64,000 nt of DNA from Cunninghamella blakesleeana (Eukaryota; Mucoromycota; Mucoromycetes; Mucorales; Cunninghamellaceae), in contig JAFCIZ010000006.1 in assembly GCA_017871115.1 (NCBI GenBank), positions 4,402,001 to 4,466,000 on the forward strand, in the 5' to 3' direction. The notes under the pieces were generated by a model. That model had not been told where the DNA came from. It did no database searches and saw only the letters and a list, made by a program, of their open reading frames with translations. The stretch's first letter is position 1, and the number at the start of each line of letters is the position of its first letter. The translations under genes were made by a program, and so were the position numbers. Positions 36,646-48,438 of the stretch are shown in pieces.

Positions 36646-37017
36646 TTATCTTATATTTATCCATCACTATACGTTTTTTATTTTATTTTTATTATTCATT
36701 TGCTTATTTTTTAATTTAAATTACTGTATATATTACTTAATTCTTTATATGTATATATTTTTTATTACAACCTAAATTGCAGTCAATTTCATTTTTTTTT
36801 CATTTATCTCTTATTTTTATAAAATAAAAAATGTTTAATTTTTTGTAAAATAAATTATTAATTAATTTTTTTATTTATGTTATTACATTTTTTTGCTGGT
36901 AAGTTTTGTCCGGCAAATTTTAAATTCCGAATTCGGCAGCTAAGAAAAAAAAAATAAGGTGGCAGCTTTCTAATTTTTTGATACTCTCCTTCTCTATTTT
37001 TATTACAGCTTGTCGAA
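36646..37017. promoter_or_regulatory. Intergenic with RPL35 upstream region
   Basis: AT-rich 3' flank of the Kelch-BTB gene, then a distinctly less AT-rich patch at about 36895-36935 and 36956-36968 (TGTCCGGCAAATTTTAAATT, CCGAATTCGGCAGC). That patch lies 50-120 bases before the RPL35 ATG. It includes the palindrome CCGAATTCGG and looks like a promoter element. A TTTAAATTCCG string also occurs beside the RPL43 start (34549-34562). Confidence 0.45.
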
Positions 37018-37995
37018 ATGGTAAGGTGATAAAAAATGTAGAGATCGATCCATCCATTTATATTATTATTTAGACGATACATCCAACAATAACATCCATC
37101 ATCCATCATAAATCAACAAAAAAATATAATAAGGAATATTAAAAAAAATAAAGTGGATAGTATGAATAAGGATTTCGACGATTAAAAAAAAAAAGAATAT
37201 TGTATACCAGTCAATTTTTTTTTTTTTGCACCATCATTTTACTGAAAGGATAATATATTTTGGATGAATTGATTTTATTAAATATATGAATGAAAGAATG
37301 GATAAAGCAACTAAATGGAATAGAATCAATACTTATAAAAACTTTTCTTTTATATATTATATATATGGAATAATTATAATTATAATGAAAATACTAATAG
37401 GCTCGTGTCAAAGCTCAAGAACTTCGCAATAAGAACAAGGCTGAACTTGTCAAGCTCCTTGACGAAGCTAAACAAGAACTTGCTTCTCTCCGTGTCCAAA
37501 AAGTTGCTGGTGGTTCTTCCTCCAAACTCCAAGAAATGTAAATAGATATAAAAAAAGTGATAGATAGATATAAATACAAAGTAGATATAAATACAAAGTA
37601 GTGGACAAATAAGAATATAATATGTTAAAAATAGTACGATTATGATTATCATTTATATCACTTAAAAATAAGAAAAGGGAAAGGCTTTTTGAGGAAAAGG
37701 ATTAATAGTTGGTTTATTAATATCTATATCTAATTGCTAATATTACGTATTTTTTTTCATTAGTGGTCGTGCTCGCAAAAATGTTGCTGCCATCTTAACT
37801 GTCATCAACCAAACTCAACGTGACCAACTTCGTCTCTTCTACCAAAAGAAGAAGTACACTCCTTTGGATCTCCGTGTCAAGAAGACCCGTGCTATGCGTC
37901 GTGCTTTGACTCCTTATGAACGTAACTTAAAGACCGTTAAGCAACAAAAGAAATCCGCTGCTTTCCCTGCTCGTAAATTCGCTGTCAAGGCTTAA
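37018..37995 (+). CDS. RPL35: 60S ribosomal protein uL29 (RPL35)
   Basis: Three exons: 37018-37020 (ATG only), 37401-37537 and 37764-37995, giving 123 residues, the expected length. [39 protein letters not shown] and [20 protein letters not shown] are diagnostic of eukaryotic uL29, a protein at the polypeptide exit tunnel that contacts SRP and nascent-chain factors. Codons are strongly biased toward CGT, GTC, AAG and CTT, unlike the AT-ending codons of neighbours, as expected for a highly expressed gene. The first intron (380 bases) contains CATCC repeats near 37046-37058 and 37078-37109. Confidence 0.97.
37021..37400 (+). promoter_or_regulatory. Long first intron of RPL35 with CATCC repeats
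   Basis: CGATCCATCCATT at about 37046-37058 and ACATCCATCATCCATCA at about 37093-37109 lie in the transcript orientation within 90 bases of the donor. It is the third first intron of this type in the window. Function is inferred only from recurrence. Confidence 0.45.
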
Positions 37996-38470
37996 ATTGT
38001 AGTTTAACTCTCTTTTATTTCCATTTTATGTTATTTTTTTTATCATCAATAAAAGAAAGAAAAAAAAAATACTTTGACTATTAAAGTAATAAAAATAAAA
38101 TAATTAGAAAAATACTAAACAAAAAAAGGAAAAGTGAAAAGGATTACCAGTATCATCTATTCTATTTTAGATAAGTTGTTATTTTCTTAACAAAAATATA
38201 TAAATGATCCATTGTATCCTAAAGGCAATCATAATAATAACAATGATAAAAAAAACATTTTTTTTCTAAAATTTTATTGTGTCGCTTGAAGTGGAAGTGT
38301 ATTATTTTTATATTTTTGGATCATTGTTAAAAAAAATAAACATTTATATAAAGTCACCTAATATTTTTTTATGCTTTTCTTTTTCTACTTTATTTTCTTT
38401 TATCATATCTTTTTTTAAAATTTTATTCCCCCATTCCATTCCTTTAAATATAACAATAATAATCACTGTC
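37996..38470. other. Intergenic, RPL35 to HMG-box gene
   Basis: RPL35 3' flank followed by the upstream region of the HMG gene. The HMG frame is open upstream to 38279 but without an ATG before 38471. T/C-rich tracts at 38372-38450. No other feature seen. Confidence 0.55.
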
Positions 38471-39581
38471 ATGAGTTGTCTCACTCCTTTATCAACACAG
38501 CAAATGCTTGATATTAAAGAATTAATTGAAATAACAAAACTAAGAGGAAAAATTAAAAAAAGAACACGACAAAGAAAAAGAGACCCCGAAAAAATCCCAA
38601 GACCTTTAAATTGCTTTTTGTTGTATCGAATGGAAAAACAAAAACAAATATGTGAATTATGTCCAGGTGCTAATCATCGTACTATTTCAAAAATTGTGGC
38701 TAAATGGTGGAAGAATATATCTATGGATGATAAGAAAAAATATATGGATGCTGCCAAAGAAGCTAAAACCGAGCATAAATCTTTGTAAGTTAAAAAAAAG
38801 GTCGTTTATGTAATTTTTTTTATTTTTACTATATTTGTCAATTTTTATGCACACCTACTAATTTTTTTTTTAAAAAAAAATAAGATACCCCGATTACAGA
38901 TATATTCCTCGTAGAAAATCATCATCATCGACACAGTTGGAAAAATCATCTACTCAAGATGAAGAAGAAATAGAAGACAATAAAGACCAAGTGGAAAAAA
39001 AACCATCAATGACACCTGTCTCATCATGCAACCAATCTTATCATCAAAATGGGTATGAGTGTATATCAAACGATCCTTCTTTTTTTTTAACCTCTCCTTC
39101 TCATCAAGAAGAACAAGAAAAAGATAATAGTTTTTTTATGCCAGTAACTAACTCGAATTTTTGTGACCCATCAACTAATTTTTACAATATTAACACAGAA
39201 GCTCATTCATTATATCCTTTTTATCTCTCTTCACCATATTCTTCTTCAGCACTCTTAAATAATTGTAATTATAATAATAATTCAAATAATAATATACTTC
39301 AACATGATGTACCTTCTTCATCTACAGAAAGTAATCCTTTTATTACATCATCTTATTATTCAACGATAAACCCAGATAATGGTTATATAAATACTTTAGT
39401 ACACATGATTTATGGAGATACAGCGAATTCTTATACGGGTATACTTAACACCCCTTTATTATTAACCCAACCTATCTATGATTCTCCATTAATGACTAGG
39501 TTAGATTTTATGCTTCAACCTAATGTTGGTGATTCATTGTGTTACGCTGACCCTGGCTATTTAATGTTTCCTTCTTTGTAA
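38471..39581 (+). CDS. MATA_HMG-type HMG-box transcription factor
   Basis: Two exons (38471-38784, 38885-39581) give 336 residues. A basic stretch KKRTRQRKRDPEKIPRPLNC leads into the HMG box (about 42-115): FLLYRMEKQKQICELCPG, ISKIVAKWWKNIS, then YPDYRYIPRRKS across the splice junction. The IPRP start, the NHRTISKIVAKWW helix and the YPDYRYIPRRK end are hallmarks of the sequence-specific MATA/SRY-like group that includes Ste11, MAT1-2-1 and the Mucoromycota SexM/SexP proteins. The C-terminal two thirds are Ser/Asn/Tyr-rich, as in activation regions. The neighbours (RPL35, unknown, HSP90) are not the triose-phosphate-transporter and RNA-helicase genes that flank the known Mucorales sex locus, so it is probably another member. 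A T10A9 tract precedes the acceptor. Confidence 0.88.
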
Positions 39582-39979
39582 CCCAGCCTTTTTTTTTTTT
39601 TTTAAAAAAAAAGTAAAATAAAATATTCATTATCTTGTTTTATTTTAAGTATTAGCATTATTTTATAATTGTTATTTTTTTTTATTAAAAAAAATTATGA
39701 TTATTTTAGAAATAATCAAAACAATAATCAATATTTATATACGTTTGTTTTAATAAAATGTAAAATAATTATTATTTATTTTATAATAACTTTAATGCAA
39801 AATAGTAATAAAATTACACTTCTTGATTTTCAAAAAATTTACCACATGCGGAAAAATAAATCCCGCTATTTTAAAAAATAAATTTTAATTTTTTTTTTGA
39901 TTCCTTTTCTTACCTTTTTTTCTAACCCATAACAATTTTTTTTTTCTAACAAAAATAAAATAGTATAATAATAACAATA
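39582..39979. other. Intergenic, HMG gene to conserved unknown
   Basis: AT-rich with a T(n)A(9) tract at about 39588-39611 right after the HMG stop codon, which may serve the 3' end. The short frame at 39669-39881 looks like chance. Confidence 0.5.
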
Positions 39980-40565
39980 ATGCATACCCTCCCAAATCCA
40001 GTTGGTACTGATCACTATCAAAAAATACCCTTCCAATTCACAGAAGAACGTAATATGAATTAACAAATGATAATGATAATAACAATTATGAAGATAATAA
40101 AACATTAGTAATAATAATAAAAGCACAAGTTAGACTTAATCCATTTTTTCTTTTTTTTTTACGTTTGGATATATAGTGTCTTCAAAGAATGTATTTGTGA
40201 GATTACCAGAGTCATTTTCACCGGTAGAACGAATGATATTACAAGCGTCAGGCAATTTACAACGCTTAATATCAGCATATTATAATGTTCCAAGCCACGT
40301 TGACATTATTTATAACAATGTCATCCCAACAAAATCTTCCCACAGTTCCAGCCAATCACATCATACTCAATACGACAGAAAAATTAAAATGTATTTTGCT
40401 GATAAAATGGTGTATGAAGCTGATTCTATATTACATGTGAAGGATCAAAATGTTTTGGATTTAATTGAAAAGCATAAATATGGTTTAGGCCAAATATTTG
40501 GGTAAGGAAATATATAATTTTTATATTTTATCATTATTGTTATTATTAAATCATAATATATGCAT

Positions 40566-40605
<40 letters not shown>

Positions 40606-40862
40606 TGATTTTCTATAGTTTATTTTTTACTGCTTTTATAAATAGACATACAAAAAGGTCGCCAGATTTTATGTTATTAGCTGTTGGTAGACACGGTACA
40701 AAACCAGGGGCAAGTTTTTGGCGCGATTATAGTTTACGCATTCCTGATGTTTTGGATTGTTTTATAAGAGAAACTTTTGTAGAAGGATTATTTGATACAA
40801 CACCACCTACCGATGATGAAAAACAACAGGGTACTATTTGGTATAACCAACCTCCTGAATAA
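39980..40862 (+). CDS. Conserved-looking protein, possibly chorismate-lyase-fold (DUF98-like)
   Basis: Three exons (39980-40049, 40177-40501, 40646-40862) join in frame to 203 residues; the first exon gives the only ATG upstream of the acceptor (MHTLPNPVGTDHYQKIPFQF). The core FSPVERMILQASGNLQRLIS, AYYNVPSHVDIIYNNV, RKIKMYFADKMVYEADSIL and DFMLLAVGRHGTKPGASFWR has the look of a small alpha-beta enzyme. The LQASGNLQRLISAYYNVPV-like segment recalls UbiC/DUF98 proteins, but I am not certain of this. No signal peptide or membrane segment. A Ser/His-rich loop separates the halves. Confidence 0.55.
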
Positions 40863-41976
40863 TTTTATATTGTAAATTTTATTTAGAGATCATAATATTA
40901 ATTATAATTATAAAAAATACAATTATTACATATATTACCTTATTTTATCATATTATTTTTTTAAAAAAAAAGGAAAAACATAGAAAAAAGCGCATTGAAT
41001 TTAATTTTGACATAGATTATTATTTTTATGGATAATATTAATATTAATTAAGAGGATGAAGAGTAGAAATGATGTTATGTATTATATAATAAGAATAAAA
41101 TATTACTTAACATACATAACTTTGATTTATTTTTTATATTTAATTATTTTTCTTTTTCATATTTTGATTATAAAAAACTTTCAGTGTTTTATTCATAATC
41201 TCCTTTCAAGAATAAATTTTATAAATTACAAAAAAAAATGAGCTAGTAATTATATCAACATATAGTTTTAAAATAAAGGAGTTGAGTAATAATGATAAAA
41301 GTAATAATAATAATAATAATATTAATCATAGCCAATTAAAAAAAAGTTTTCTGGATTATATTATCTTTATTCATATTGTAGTATAGCAGCAATCTATAAA
41401 ATGATATAATTCTTGGGTTAAGATCATTTAGAGAAGATTGTAATAGTTAAAAAATAGTAAAATTGAACAGATCGCAATAAAAAATAAAATAAAATAGAAA
41501 TAGTAATAAGTGGCAAAGTAATGCACAAATTACAATGTATATCAATCGAGCAGTTACACAACTTTTTGATTTTTTTCCATCAAAAAAAAAAGTAGCTTTA
41601 TATTGAGAGTTTTCAAATACTAATTATTATTTATTTTTATTTATGTCTCTTATATATATATACTATGTATTTGTATATATATATATATATATAATAATAT
41701 TTGTATACTAAATATTTACTATGATATTAATATGAGACAAGGATATTTTTCATTGGTGATTGTAGAAAATGAAGGAGAATTGAAGAAAAAAAAAGAAGCT
41801 GCCAGAAGCAAGTGACTGGGTCTGAGTTGCTTAATTTGAATATTTTTTTTTTTGGAATCGACTTATATTTAACCTTGCAATTTTTCTCTTCTTTTTTTGT
41901 TTTTCTCTTTTCTTTTTTTTTTCTTCACTGTATATATTTATTTTACTTTATTTATACATCATAAAATATATTAAAG
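40863..41976. promoter_or_regulatory. HSP90 upstream region
   Basis: About 1.1 kb without a gene. A T7A9 tract lies at 40956-40971 near the end of the previous gene, and TA-rich tracts at about 41648-41695. Close to HSP90 a purine block (41765-41815) has many GAA triplets (GAAAATGAAGGAGAATTGAA; AGAAGCTGCCAGAAGC). Heat-shock elements are built from GAA/TTC units, but the canonical alternating 5-base spacing is not obvious here. Confidence 0.4.
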
Positions 41977-44387
41977 ATGCCTGAAACTGAAACCTTCTCC
42001 TTCCAAGCTGAAATCTCTCAATTGATGAGTTTGATCATCAATACTTTCTATTCTAATAAGGTAAAGTATTTTATTAAAAAGAGTATAAAGAACTTGATGG
42101 AAACAAAGAGAAAAAAAAGTAAAAATGGAGCGCGTTTTTTTTTCTCCCATCCGTTCTTTGTTATTAGTTATATATATGGGATATACTTTATTAATTCAAT
42201 ACTTATCGTCTATTATCCTTTTTATTTTTATCTGTTATCCCTCTCTATAGGAAATTTTCTTACGTGAATTGATTTCTAACTCTTCTGATGCTTTGGACAA
42301 GATTAGATACCAATCCTTAACTGATCCCTCTGTCTTAGATTCCGAAAAGAACTTATATATCCGTATTACTCCTGATCGTGAAAACAATGTCCTTATTCTC
42401 CGTGATACTGGTATTGGTATGACCAAGGCCGATTTAGTCAACAACTTGGGTACTATTGCCAAGTCTGGTACTAAAGCTTTCATGGAAGCTTTATCATCTG
42501 GTGCCGATATTTCTATGATTGGTCAATTTGGTGTTGGTTTCTACTCTGCTTACCTTGTTGCTGATAAAGTTCAAGTTATTACTAAACATAATGATGACGA
42601 ACAATACATTTGGGAATCTGCCGCTGGTGGTTCTTTCACTATTACTCGTGATGAAGTCAACCCCTCTCTTGGTCGTGGTACTGAAATGCGTCTCTTCTTA
42701 AAGGAAGATCAAGTAAGTAGAGAATTATTCATTAATGTTTATATTTTATTAATTTTTTAAAAAAGTTGGTTCAAATAAGGCGGTTCTGTTTACTTATCCT
42801 TTTTATTTTTATTTTTTTTTTTAAAAAAAATAGGTTGAATACCTTGAAGAAAAACGTATTAAAGATATCGTCAAGAAACACTCTGAATTCATTTCTTATC
42901 CTATCGAATTAACTGTTGAAAAGGAAGTTGATGTTGAAGTTTCTGATGAAGAAAAGGAAACCAAAGAAGAAGAAGGTGAAAAGCCCAAGATTGAAGAAAT
43001 TGAAGATGAAGATGAAGCCAAAGAAAAGAAGGAAAAGAAGACTGTTAAGGAAAAGGTTACTGATGTTGAAGAACTTAACAAGACCAAGCCTTTATGGACT
43101 CGCAATCCTGAAGATATTAAGCAAGATGAATATGCTAACTTCTATAAGACTCTTACCAATGATTGGGAAGATCATTTAGCTGTTAAGCATTTCTCTGTTG
43201 AAGGTCAACTTGAATTCCGTGCTATTCTCTTTGTTCCTAAACGTGCTCCCTTCGACTTATTCGAAGGCAAGAAGAAGCGTAATAACATCAAGCTCTACGT
43301 CCGTCGTGTATTCATCATGGATGACTGTGAAGAATTAATTCCTGAATGGTTAGGTTTCATTAAGGGTGTTGTTGATTCTGAAGATTTACCTCTTAACATT
43401 TCTCGTGAAATGTTACAACAAAACAAGATCTTAAAGGTCATTCGTAAGAACTTGGTCAAGAAGTGTTTAGAAATGTTTGCTGAAATTGCTGAAGATAAAG
43501 AAAACTTTGATAAATTCTATGAAGCTTTCGCCAAGAACATCAAGCTTGGTATTCACGAAGATTCCCAAAACCGTGGTAAATTAGCTGATTTATTACGTTA
43601 CTACTCTACTAAGTCTGGTGATGAAACCACCTCTCTTAAGGATTACGTTACCCGTATGCCTGAAAAACAAAAGAACATCTACTATATCACTGGTGAATCT
43701 CGTTCCGCTGTTGAAAACTCTCCATTCTTAGAAGGTTTCAAGAAGAAGGGTATTGAAGTATTATTAATGACTGACCCCATTGATGAATATGCCACTACTC
43801 AACTTAAGGAATACGATGATAAGAAATTAGTCTGTATCACTAAGGAAGGTGTTGAAATTGAAGAAGATGAAGAAGAAAAGAAGGCTCGTGAAGAAGAAGA
43901 AAAGAAATATGAAGAACTTTGCAAGAAGGTCAAGGAAATTCTTGGTGATAAAGTTGAAAAGGTTGTTGTTTCCAACAAACTTACTGATTCCCCATGTGTT
44001 CTTACTACTGGTCAATTTGGTTGGTCTGCTAATATGGAACGTATTATGAAGGCTCAAGCTCTTCGTGATAACTCCATGTCTGCTTACATGGCTTCCAAGA
44101 AGACTTTAGAATTAAATCCTAAACACCCCATTGTCAAGGCCCTTGAATCCAAGGTCAATGCTGATGCCAGTGATCGTACCGTTAAAGATCTTACCACTTT
44201 ATTATTCGAAACTTCCTTATTAACCTCTGGTTTCTCCCTTGATGACCCTACTGACTTCGCTAAACGTATCAACCGTATGATCTCTCTTGGTCTTTCTATT
44301 GATGAAGAAGAAACTGCTGATGCTCCTGTTGAAGAAGCTGCTGTTGAAGAATCTACTGAAACCTCCAAGATGGAAGAAGTTGATTAA
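41977..44387 (+). CDS. HSP90: Cytosolic heat shock protein Hsp90
   Basis: Three exons (41977-42060, 42251-42712, 42834-44387) give 699 residues. The N-terminal GHKL ATPase has [20 protein letters not shown] (catalytic Glu, Mg-binding Asn), DTGIGM, and the lid and [12 protein letters not shown] motifs. An acidic charged linker follows (about 215-265), then the middle domain ([17 protein letters not shown] with its Arg/Gln catalytic loop) and a C-terminal dimerisation region. The final MEEVD binds TPR co-chaperones and marks the cytosolic paralogue; there is no signal or KDEL sequence. Codon use is biased to CGT, GTC, AAG and ACT as in RPL35, so high expression is expected. The second intron ends T11A8-TAG. 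Confidence 0.98.
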
Positions 44388-44728
44388 ATATAATCTTTTT
44401 TTCCTTTCATTTTTTTTACTTCATCTTGTTTTTAGTATTATATAATTTTTTTTTATTTTTATTTTTACATACATGATTATTATATAGTTGTACCCAATTT
44501 TTTCTCTAAAAAAAAACTTTTAAATTAAGTTTGTTTAATGTATATTTTTTTTTACTCAAAATTAAAATAAAAAGCTTTTATACATACATTTATAATTATT
44601 CATATTTGTTTATTTTTATTATCGTTTCCATTATTATATAATATCGGTGATTTAAAGTTTAAGTCTAATGTTTAAAAATAGACATGAAAAATAAAATAAA
44701 AAGCATTAGTTGTCAATTCTTTTGCTCT

Positions 44729-44762
<34 letters not shown>

Positions 44763-44800
44763 GTTAATATTTCATACTTTTTTTTTTATTGAATCCTCTA
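44388..44800. other. Intergenic, HSP90 to chitinase
   Basis: AT-rich HSP90 3' flank and chitinase promoter region. An uninterrupted run of 27 Ts occupies 44732-44758, about 43 bases before the chitinase start codon; such a tract would exclude nucleosomes. No other feature. Confidence 0.6.
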
Positions 44801-46575
44801 ATGTCTAATCCACCACCTGTTGTAAATGGAAAAGTGATTGCTGGTTACTTTGCTAATTGGTAAATAATAAAAGTAAAAATAATCGTTAATACTATTTAAA
44901 AGTAAAAAAATAAAGCGTGATAGAGTAGTATAAATAACATATATTTATTAAATATTCTATTTTTTCTTTTTTCTTTCTTTTGAATAATAATATGTAATAT
45001 AGGAGTATCTATGATAGAAATTATAATATTGTTGATGTTGCTATTAATGCTGATAAGTTAACTCATATCCTCTATGCATTTGCTAATATACAAGAGAATG
45101 GTGAAGTTGTACTTGGTGTAAGTATTCATATATATATATAATAGTACTACCTTATTTTCTTGGCAGAAAATAATAAATATTCTATATATAACATAATATT
45201 AAAAAAATGATAGGACTTTCATTAAATTATACCATTTCCTTATTTTTATCATTTTATTATATATATATAGGATGCTTGGGCTGATAAGGATAAACATTTT
45301 CCACCAGGTAAGTTTTATTGATATATAGTGATATTAATAATAAATATAAGGGCTTAATTTATATATTTATATATTTATACCTATCAATATATTATAATAC
45401 TTTATTTTAGAACAGACAATTGATGGGAAAGGAGATGTATGGTCAGAGGATGATTCAGGAAAACTATTTGGAAACTTTAAACAATTATATCTTCTTAAAC
45501 AACGACATCGTCATTTAAAAGTAAGTTTATCCATTGGTGGTTATAGTTGGTCGTCAAATTTTGCTGGTATTGCAGCTGATCCTCAGAAACGTAGTGTATT
45601 TATACAATCTGCTATTAAGCATTTGGCCGATCTTGGTTTGGATGGCATAGGTAACATATGCATATGTATATATACTAAAATTAAAAATATATAAATAAAA
45701 AAATAGGTAAATTGATAGATAGAAATAATTTACTTATTTAAATCTTTTTTTTTTTTTAAAAAAAAAATCATTTATTTATTTTTTTGAAAAAACTAGATAT
45801 TGATTGGGAATTCCCAAAAGATGAGCAAGAGGCTTTATCCTATGTACATTTATTATATGAAATGCGTTTAGCATTAGATGCATATCAACAACAAATCAAT
45901 CAAACTGATCAACCTAGATTAACTTTATCAGTAGCAGTGCCTTGTGGATCCAACAATTATCGTATTTTACGCTTAAGAGATATGGCACCATATGTAGACT
46001 TATTTTATTTAATGGCATATGATTTTGCAGGACCATGGGATTCGTGTACAGGGCATCAGTCAGCACTTTATGGTGAAGGTAATACATGTCATCAAGCCGT
46101 ATCGGATTACATTGCGGCAGGCGTACCTTCTCATAAATTAGTGTTAGGATTGCCAGTTTATGGACGTGGATTTGCAAATACATCTGGACAGCATGGTGGG
46201 GCACCTTATCAAGGATTACCGGATGGAACATGGGAAAAAGGATCATATGATTATAAACATCTCCCTCGACCTGGTGCAGAAGAAATCAATGATTTTCAAC
46301 GTGTGGCTTCTTATTCATTCGATCCTCAAAAACGTGAATTTGTGACGTATGATTCTCCGGCTATTGTTCAAGCTAAATGTGATTATATCAAACGAGCTAA
46401 TTTAGGTGGAGCTATGTTTTGGGAGCTATCAGCCGACCATAGTACAAGAGACCATCCAAGAAGCCTTTTAAATGCTGTGCATCAATCCTTAAATGATGGG
46501 TCTTTGGATACTTTACCAAATCATCTTGATTATCCTAGAAGTCAGTACTCTAACCTACGTAATCATATGCAGTGA
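44801..46575 (+). CDS. GH18 chitinase without signal peptide
   Basis: Five exons (44801-44859, 45003-45117, 45271-45307, 45411-45650, 45797-46575) give 409 residues. The GH18 landmarks are in order: VIAGYFANWSIYDRNYN, KLTHILYAFANI, KVSLSIGGYSWSSNFAGIA (SxGG), and DGIDIDWEFP at about 148-157 with catalytic E155 complete, followed by LFYLMAYDFAGPWD and GAMFWELSADH. The enzyme hydrolyses beta-1,4 linkages in chitin. It begins MSNPPPVVNGKVIAGYF, directly at the first barrel strand. It therefore has no signal peptide, no carbohydrate-binding module and no Ser/Thr-rich stalk, which suggests an intracellular or unconventionally secreted class V enzyme. A missing 5' exon encoding a signal cannot be excluded. 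Confidence 0.92.
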
Positions 46576-48438
46576 TTTTATTAAAAAAATAACGATGGTA
46601 ATAAAAACTATAACTAGATGTATTTTATTTAATCTATTTATTTATTTTTTAATAATAAATAAATAATGAACCCTTTTATTAATATGTTACAGTAAAAAAA
46701 AAAAAAAGTCAAGCTAAATTACAAAATAGAAAAGGAAACATTTATTTTATTAAAAAATCATTAAATGTAATGGCATAATTCTTTTTAAATTCCTCCAAAT
46801 GATTTGGGTACTGTTAAGAAGTCTCATAAACTTCTTGCTCTCTTTCTTCTTGACTATATAAATACAAGTGATTGTAGACATAAGCCCTTCCTCTTTTTTT
46901 TTTAGTTTTTCTTTAAATTTAAATTAAATAAATGATTTAGAAATTGATTTAAATTGAAAAAGCTATCATATTATTGTACTGATCTTTACTATTTTTTTCA
47001 TTGCTATTATTCATTTTTTATTAGATTTTTTTACTTTAACGCCTACTATTTCTGCTTTTTCTGACTATGCTAAACTTTACGATAAATAATAATTCTTCTG
47101 AAAGAGATAATAAAAAATTTGGTAAATAAAACTTAGAATATATTATAATTTAATAAAGTTAAAAAAAATAGTTTTATTCATTTAAAAATTATTATTATTA
47201 TTTTAAAAAAAATTGAATCCCAACTAGTCTTGTCAAACGATAAACCTACAGTATATAATTGTATATCCATGAATTTTCATACACATCTTATTCTTTTCAG
47301 TAACCTCATCAAAAAATCAACACAAGTTTTACATTTTTTAGAATAAATATAGGGAAAATAATAATAATAAGCTATCAATAAATGAAAAAAAAAAATACTT
47401 TACTGAATCTGTTATTATTCTCTTTTTTTTGTTTTGGCTGGATACGTGATCCAAGTTCATATACTAACGGTATTGATATAATTAGCCAAAATAATGTAAA
47501 AGAACTAAAACAACAATTATTTATATGTTGTTTTTATTTGTTTTATTTATTATTTGAATAGATTCGTTTACATGATATTGGAAGCCATCAGAAGCTAAAG
47601 CTTTAACGAGAAAATTGTAAACATTTATGCAGCCAAAATATTAAAAATAAGCTTTTGCTATGGATCTAGAAAAAAAATATGAAGGCTCGAGATAAATTCA
47701 CTATATAAGAGAAAAAAGTTAAAGGGTATGAAAAGTTATTTTGATGTAATATTAAGAATTATGAAAGTTCACTTTCGACTGAATATTTAATAAAGTAGTA
47801 GAAGATAAAGCAAAAAATGAAATAGCAACTCTCAGGGACGAATTTTGTATTACAAATTACCCATCACCAATATCTCTACATAGCTATTGTTTCTCGTTTT
47901 ATCCATCATTTTATTATTAAATTATTATATTAAAGTCTTTTTTTTATTTGTTTCCATTTTTCTTGCAAAAGAAATTTTGCTTTATTAAGAAAAAAGGGAT
48001 CTGTTTGTAAAAATAGACTTTTTTTAAAAAAAATACGCTGCAAAATTTGCACCAAAAATAATAGTGCAAGTAGGAAAAATGATATAATGGAGTTTTTCAT
48101 TATTTTTTAATATTGCTATTGTTATGCATTTCTTTTTTTCTTTTTCCTTAATAATTATTTTAATATAAAAATAAATTTTTAAATTAAAAAAAAAAATGAA
48201 ATTGAATACATTAAATATATGCATTAAAAAAAAAAAAATAAAAGAAAAAAAAATGAAAATAATAAAAATAAGTATGAATATATATATGAAAAAGAAAGAA
48301 AAAAAGAAACTAAAAAAAGGAAAGGAAAGACTAAAATAACAAAGATATACTTATAAATATAAATATATATATATATATATATAAATATATTATAATTTTT
48401 TTATAATAAACCACTTTTTTTTAAAAAAAATATAGAAA
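46576..48438. other. Gene-poor 1.9 kb stretch between convergent genes
   Basis: Flanked by the 3' ends of the chitinase (+) and the G3BP-like gene (-). AT-rich with no convincing ORF. It includes a small inverted repeat AAGAAGT...ACTTCTT near 46817-46838, T7A8 at 48019-48033 and T8A8 at 48415-48430. A less AT-rich patch at 47560-47900 gives no open frame. Confidence 0.6.
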
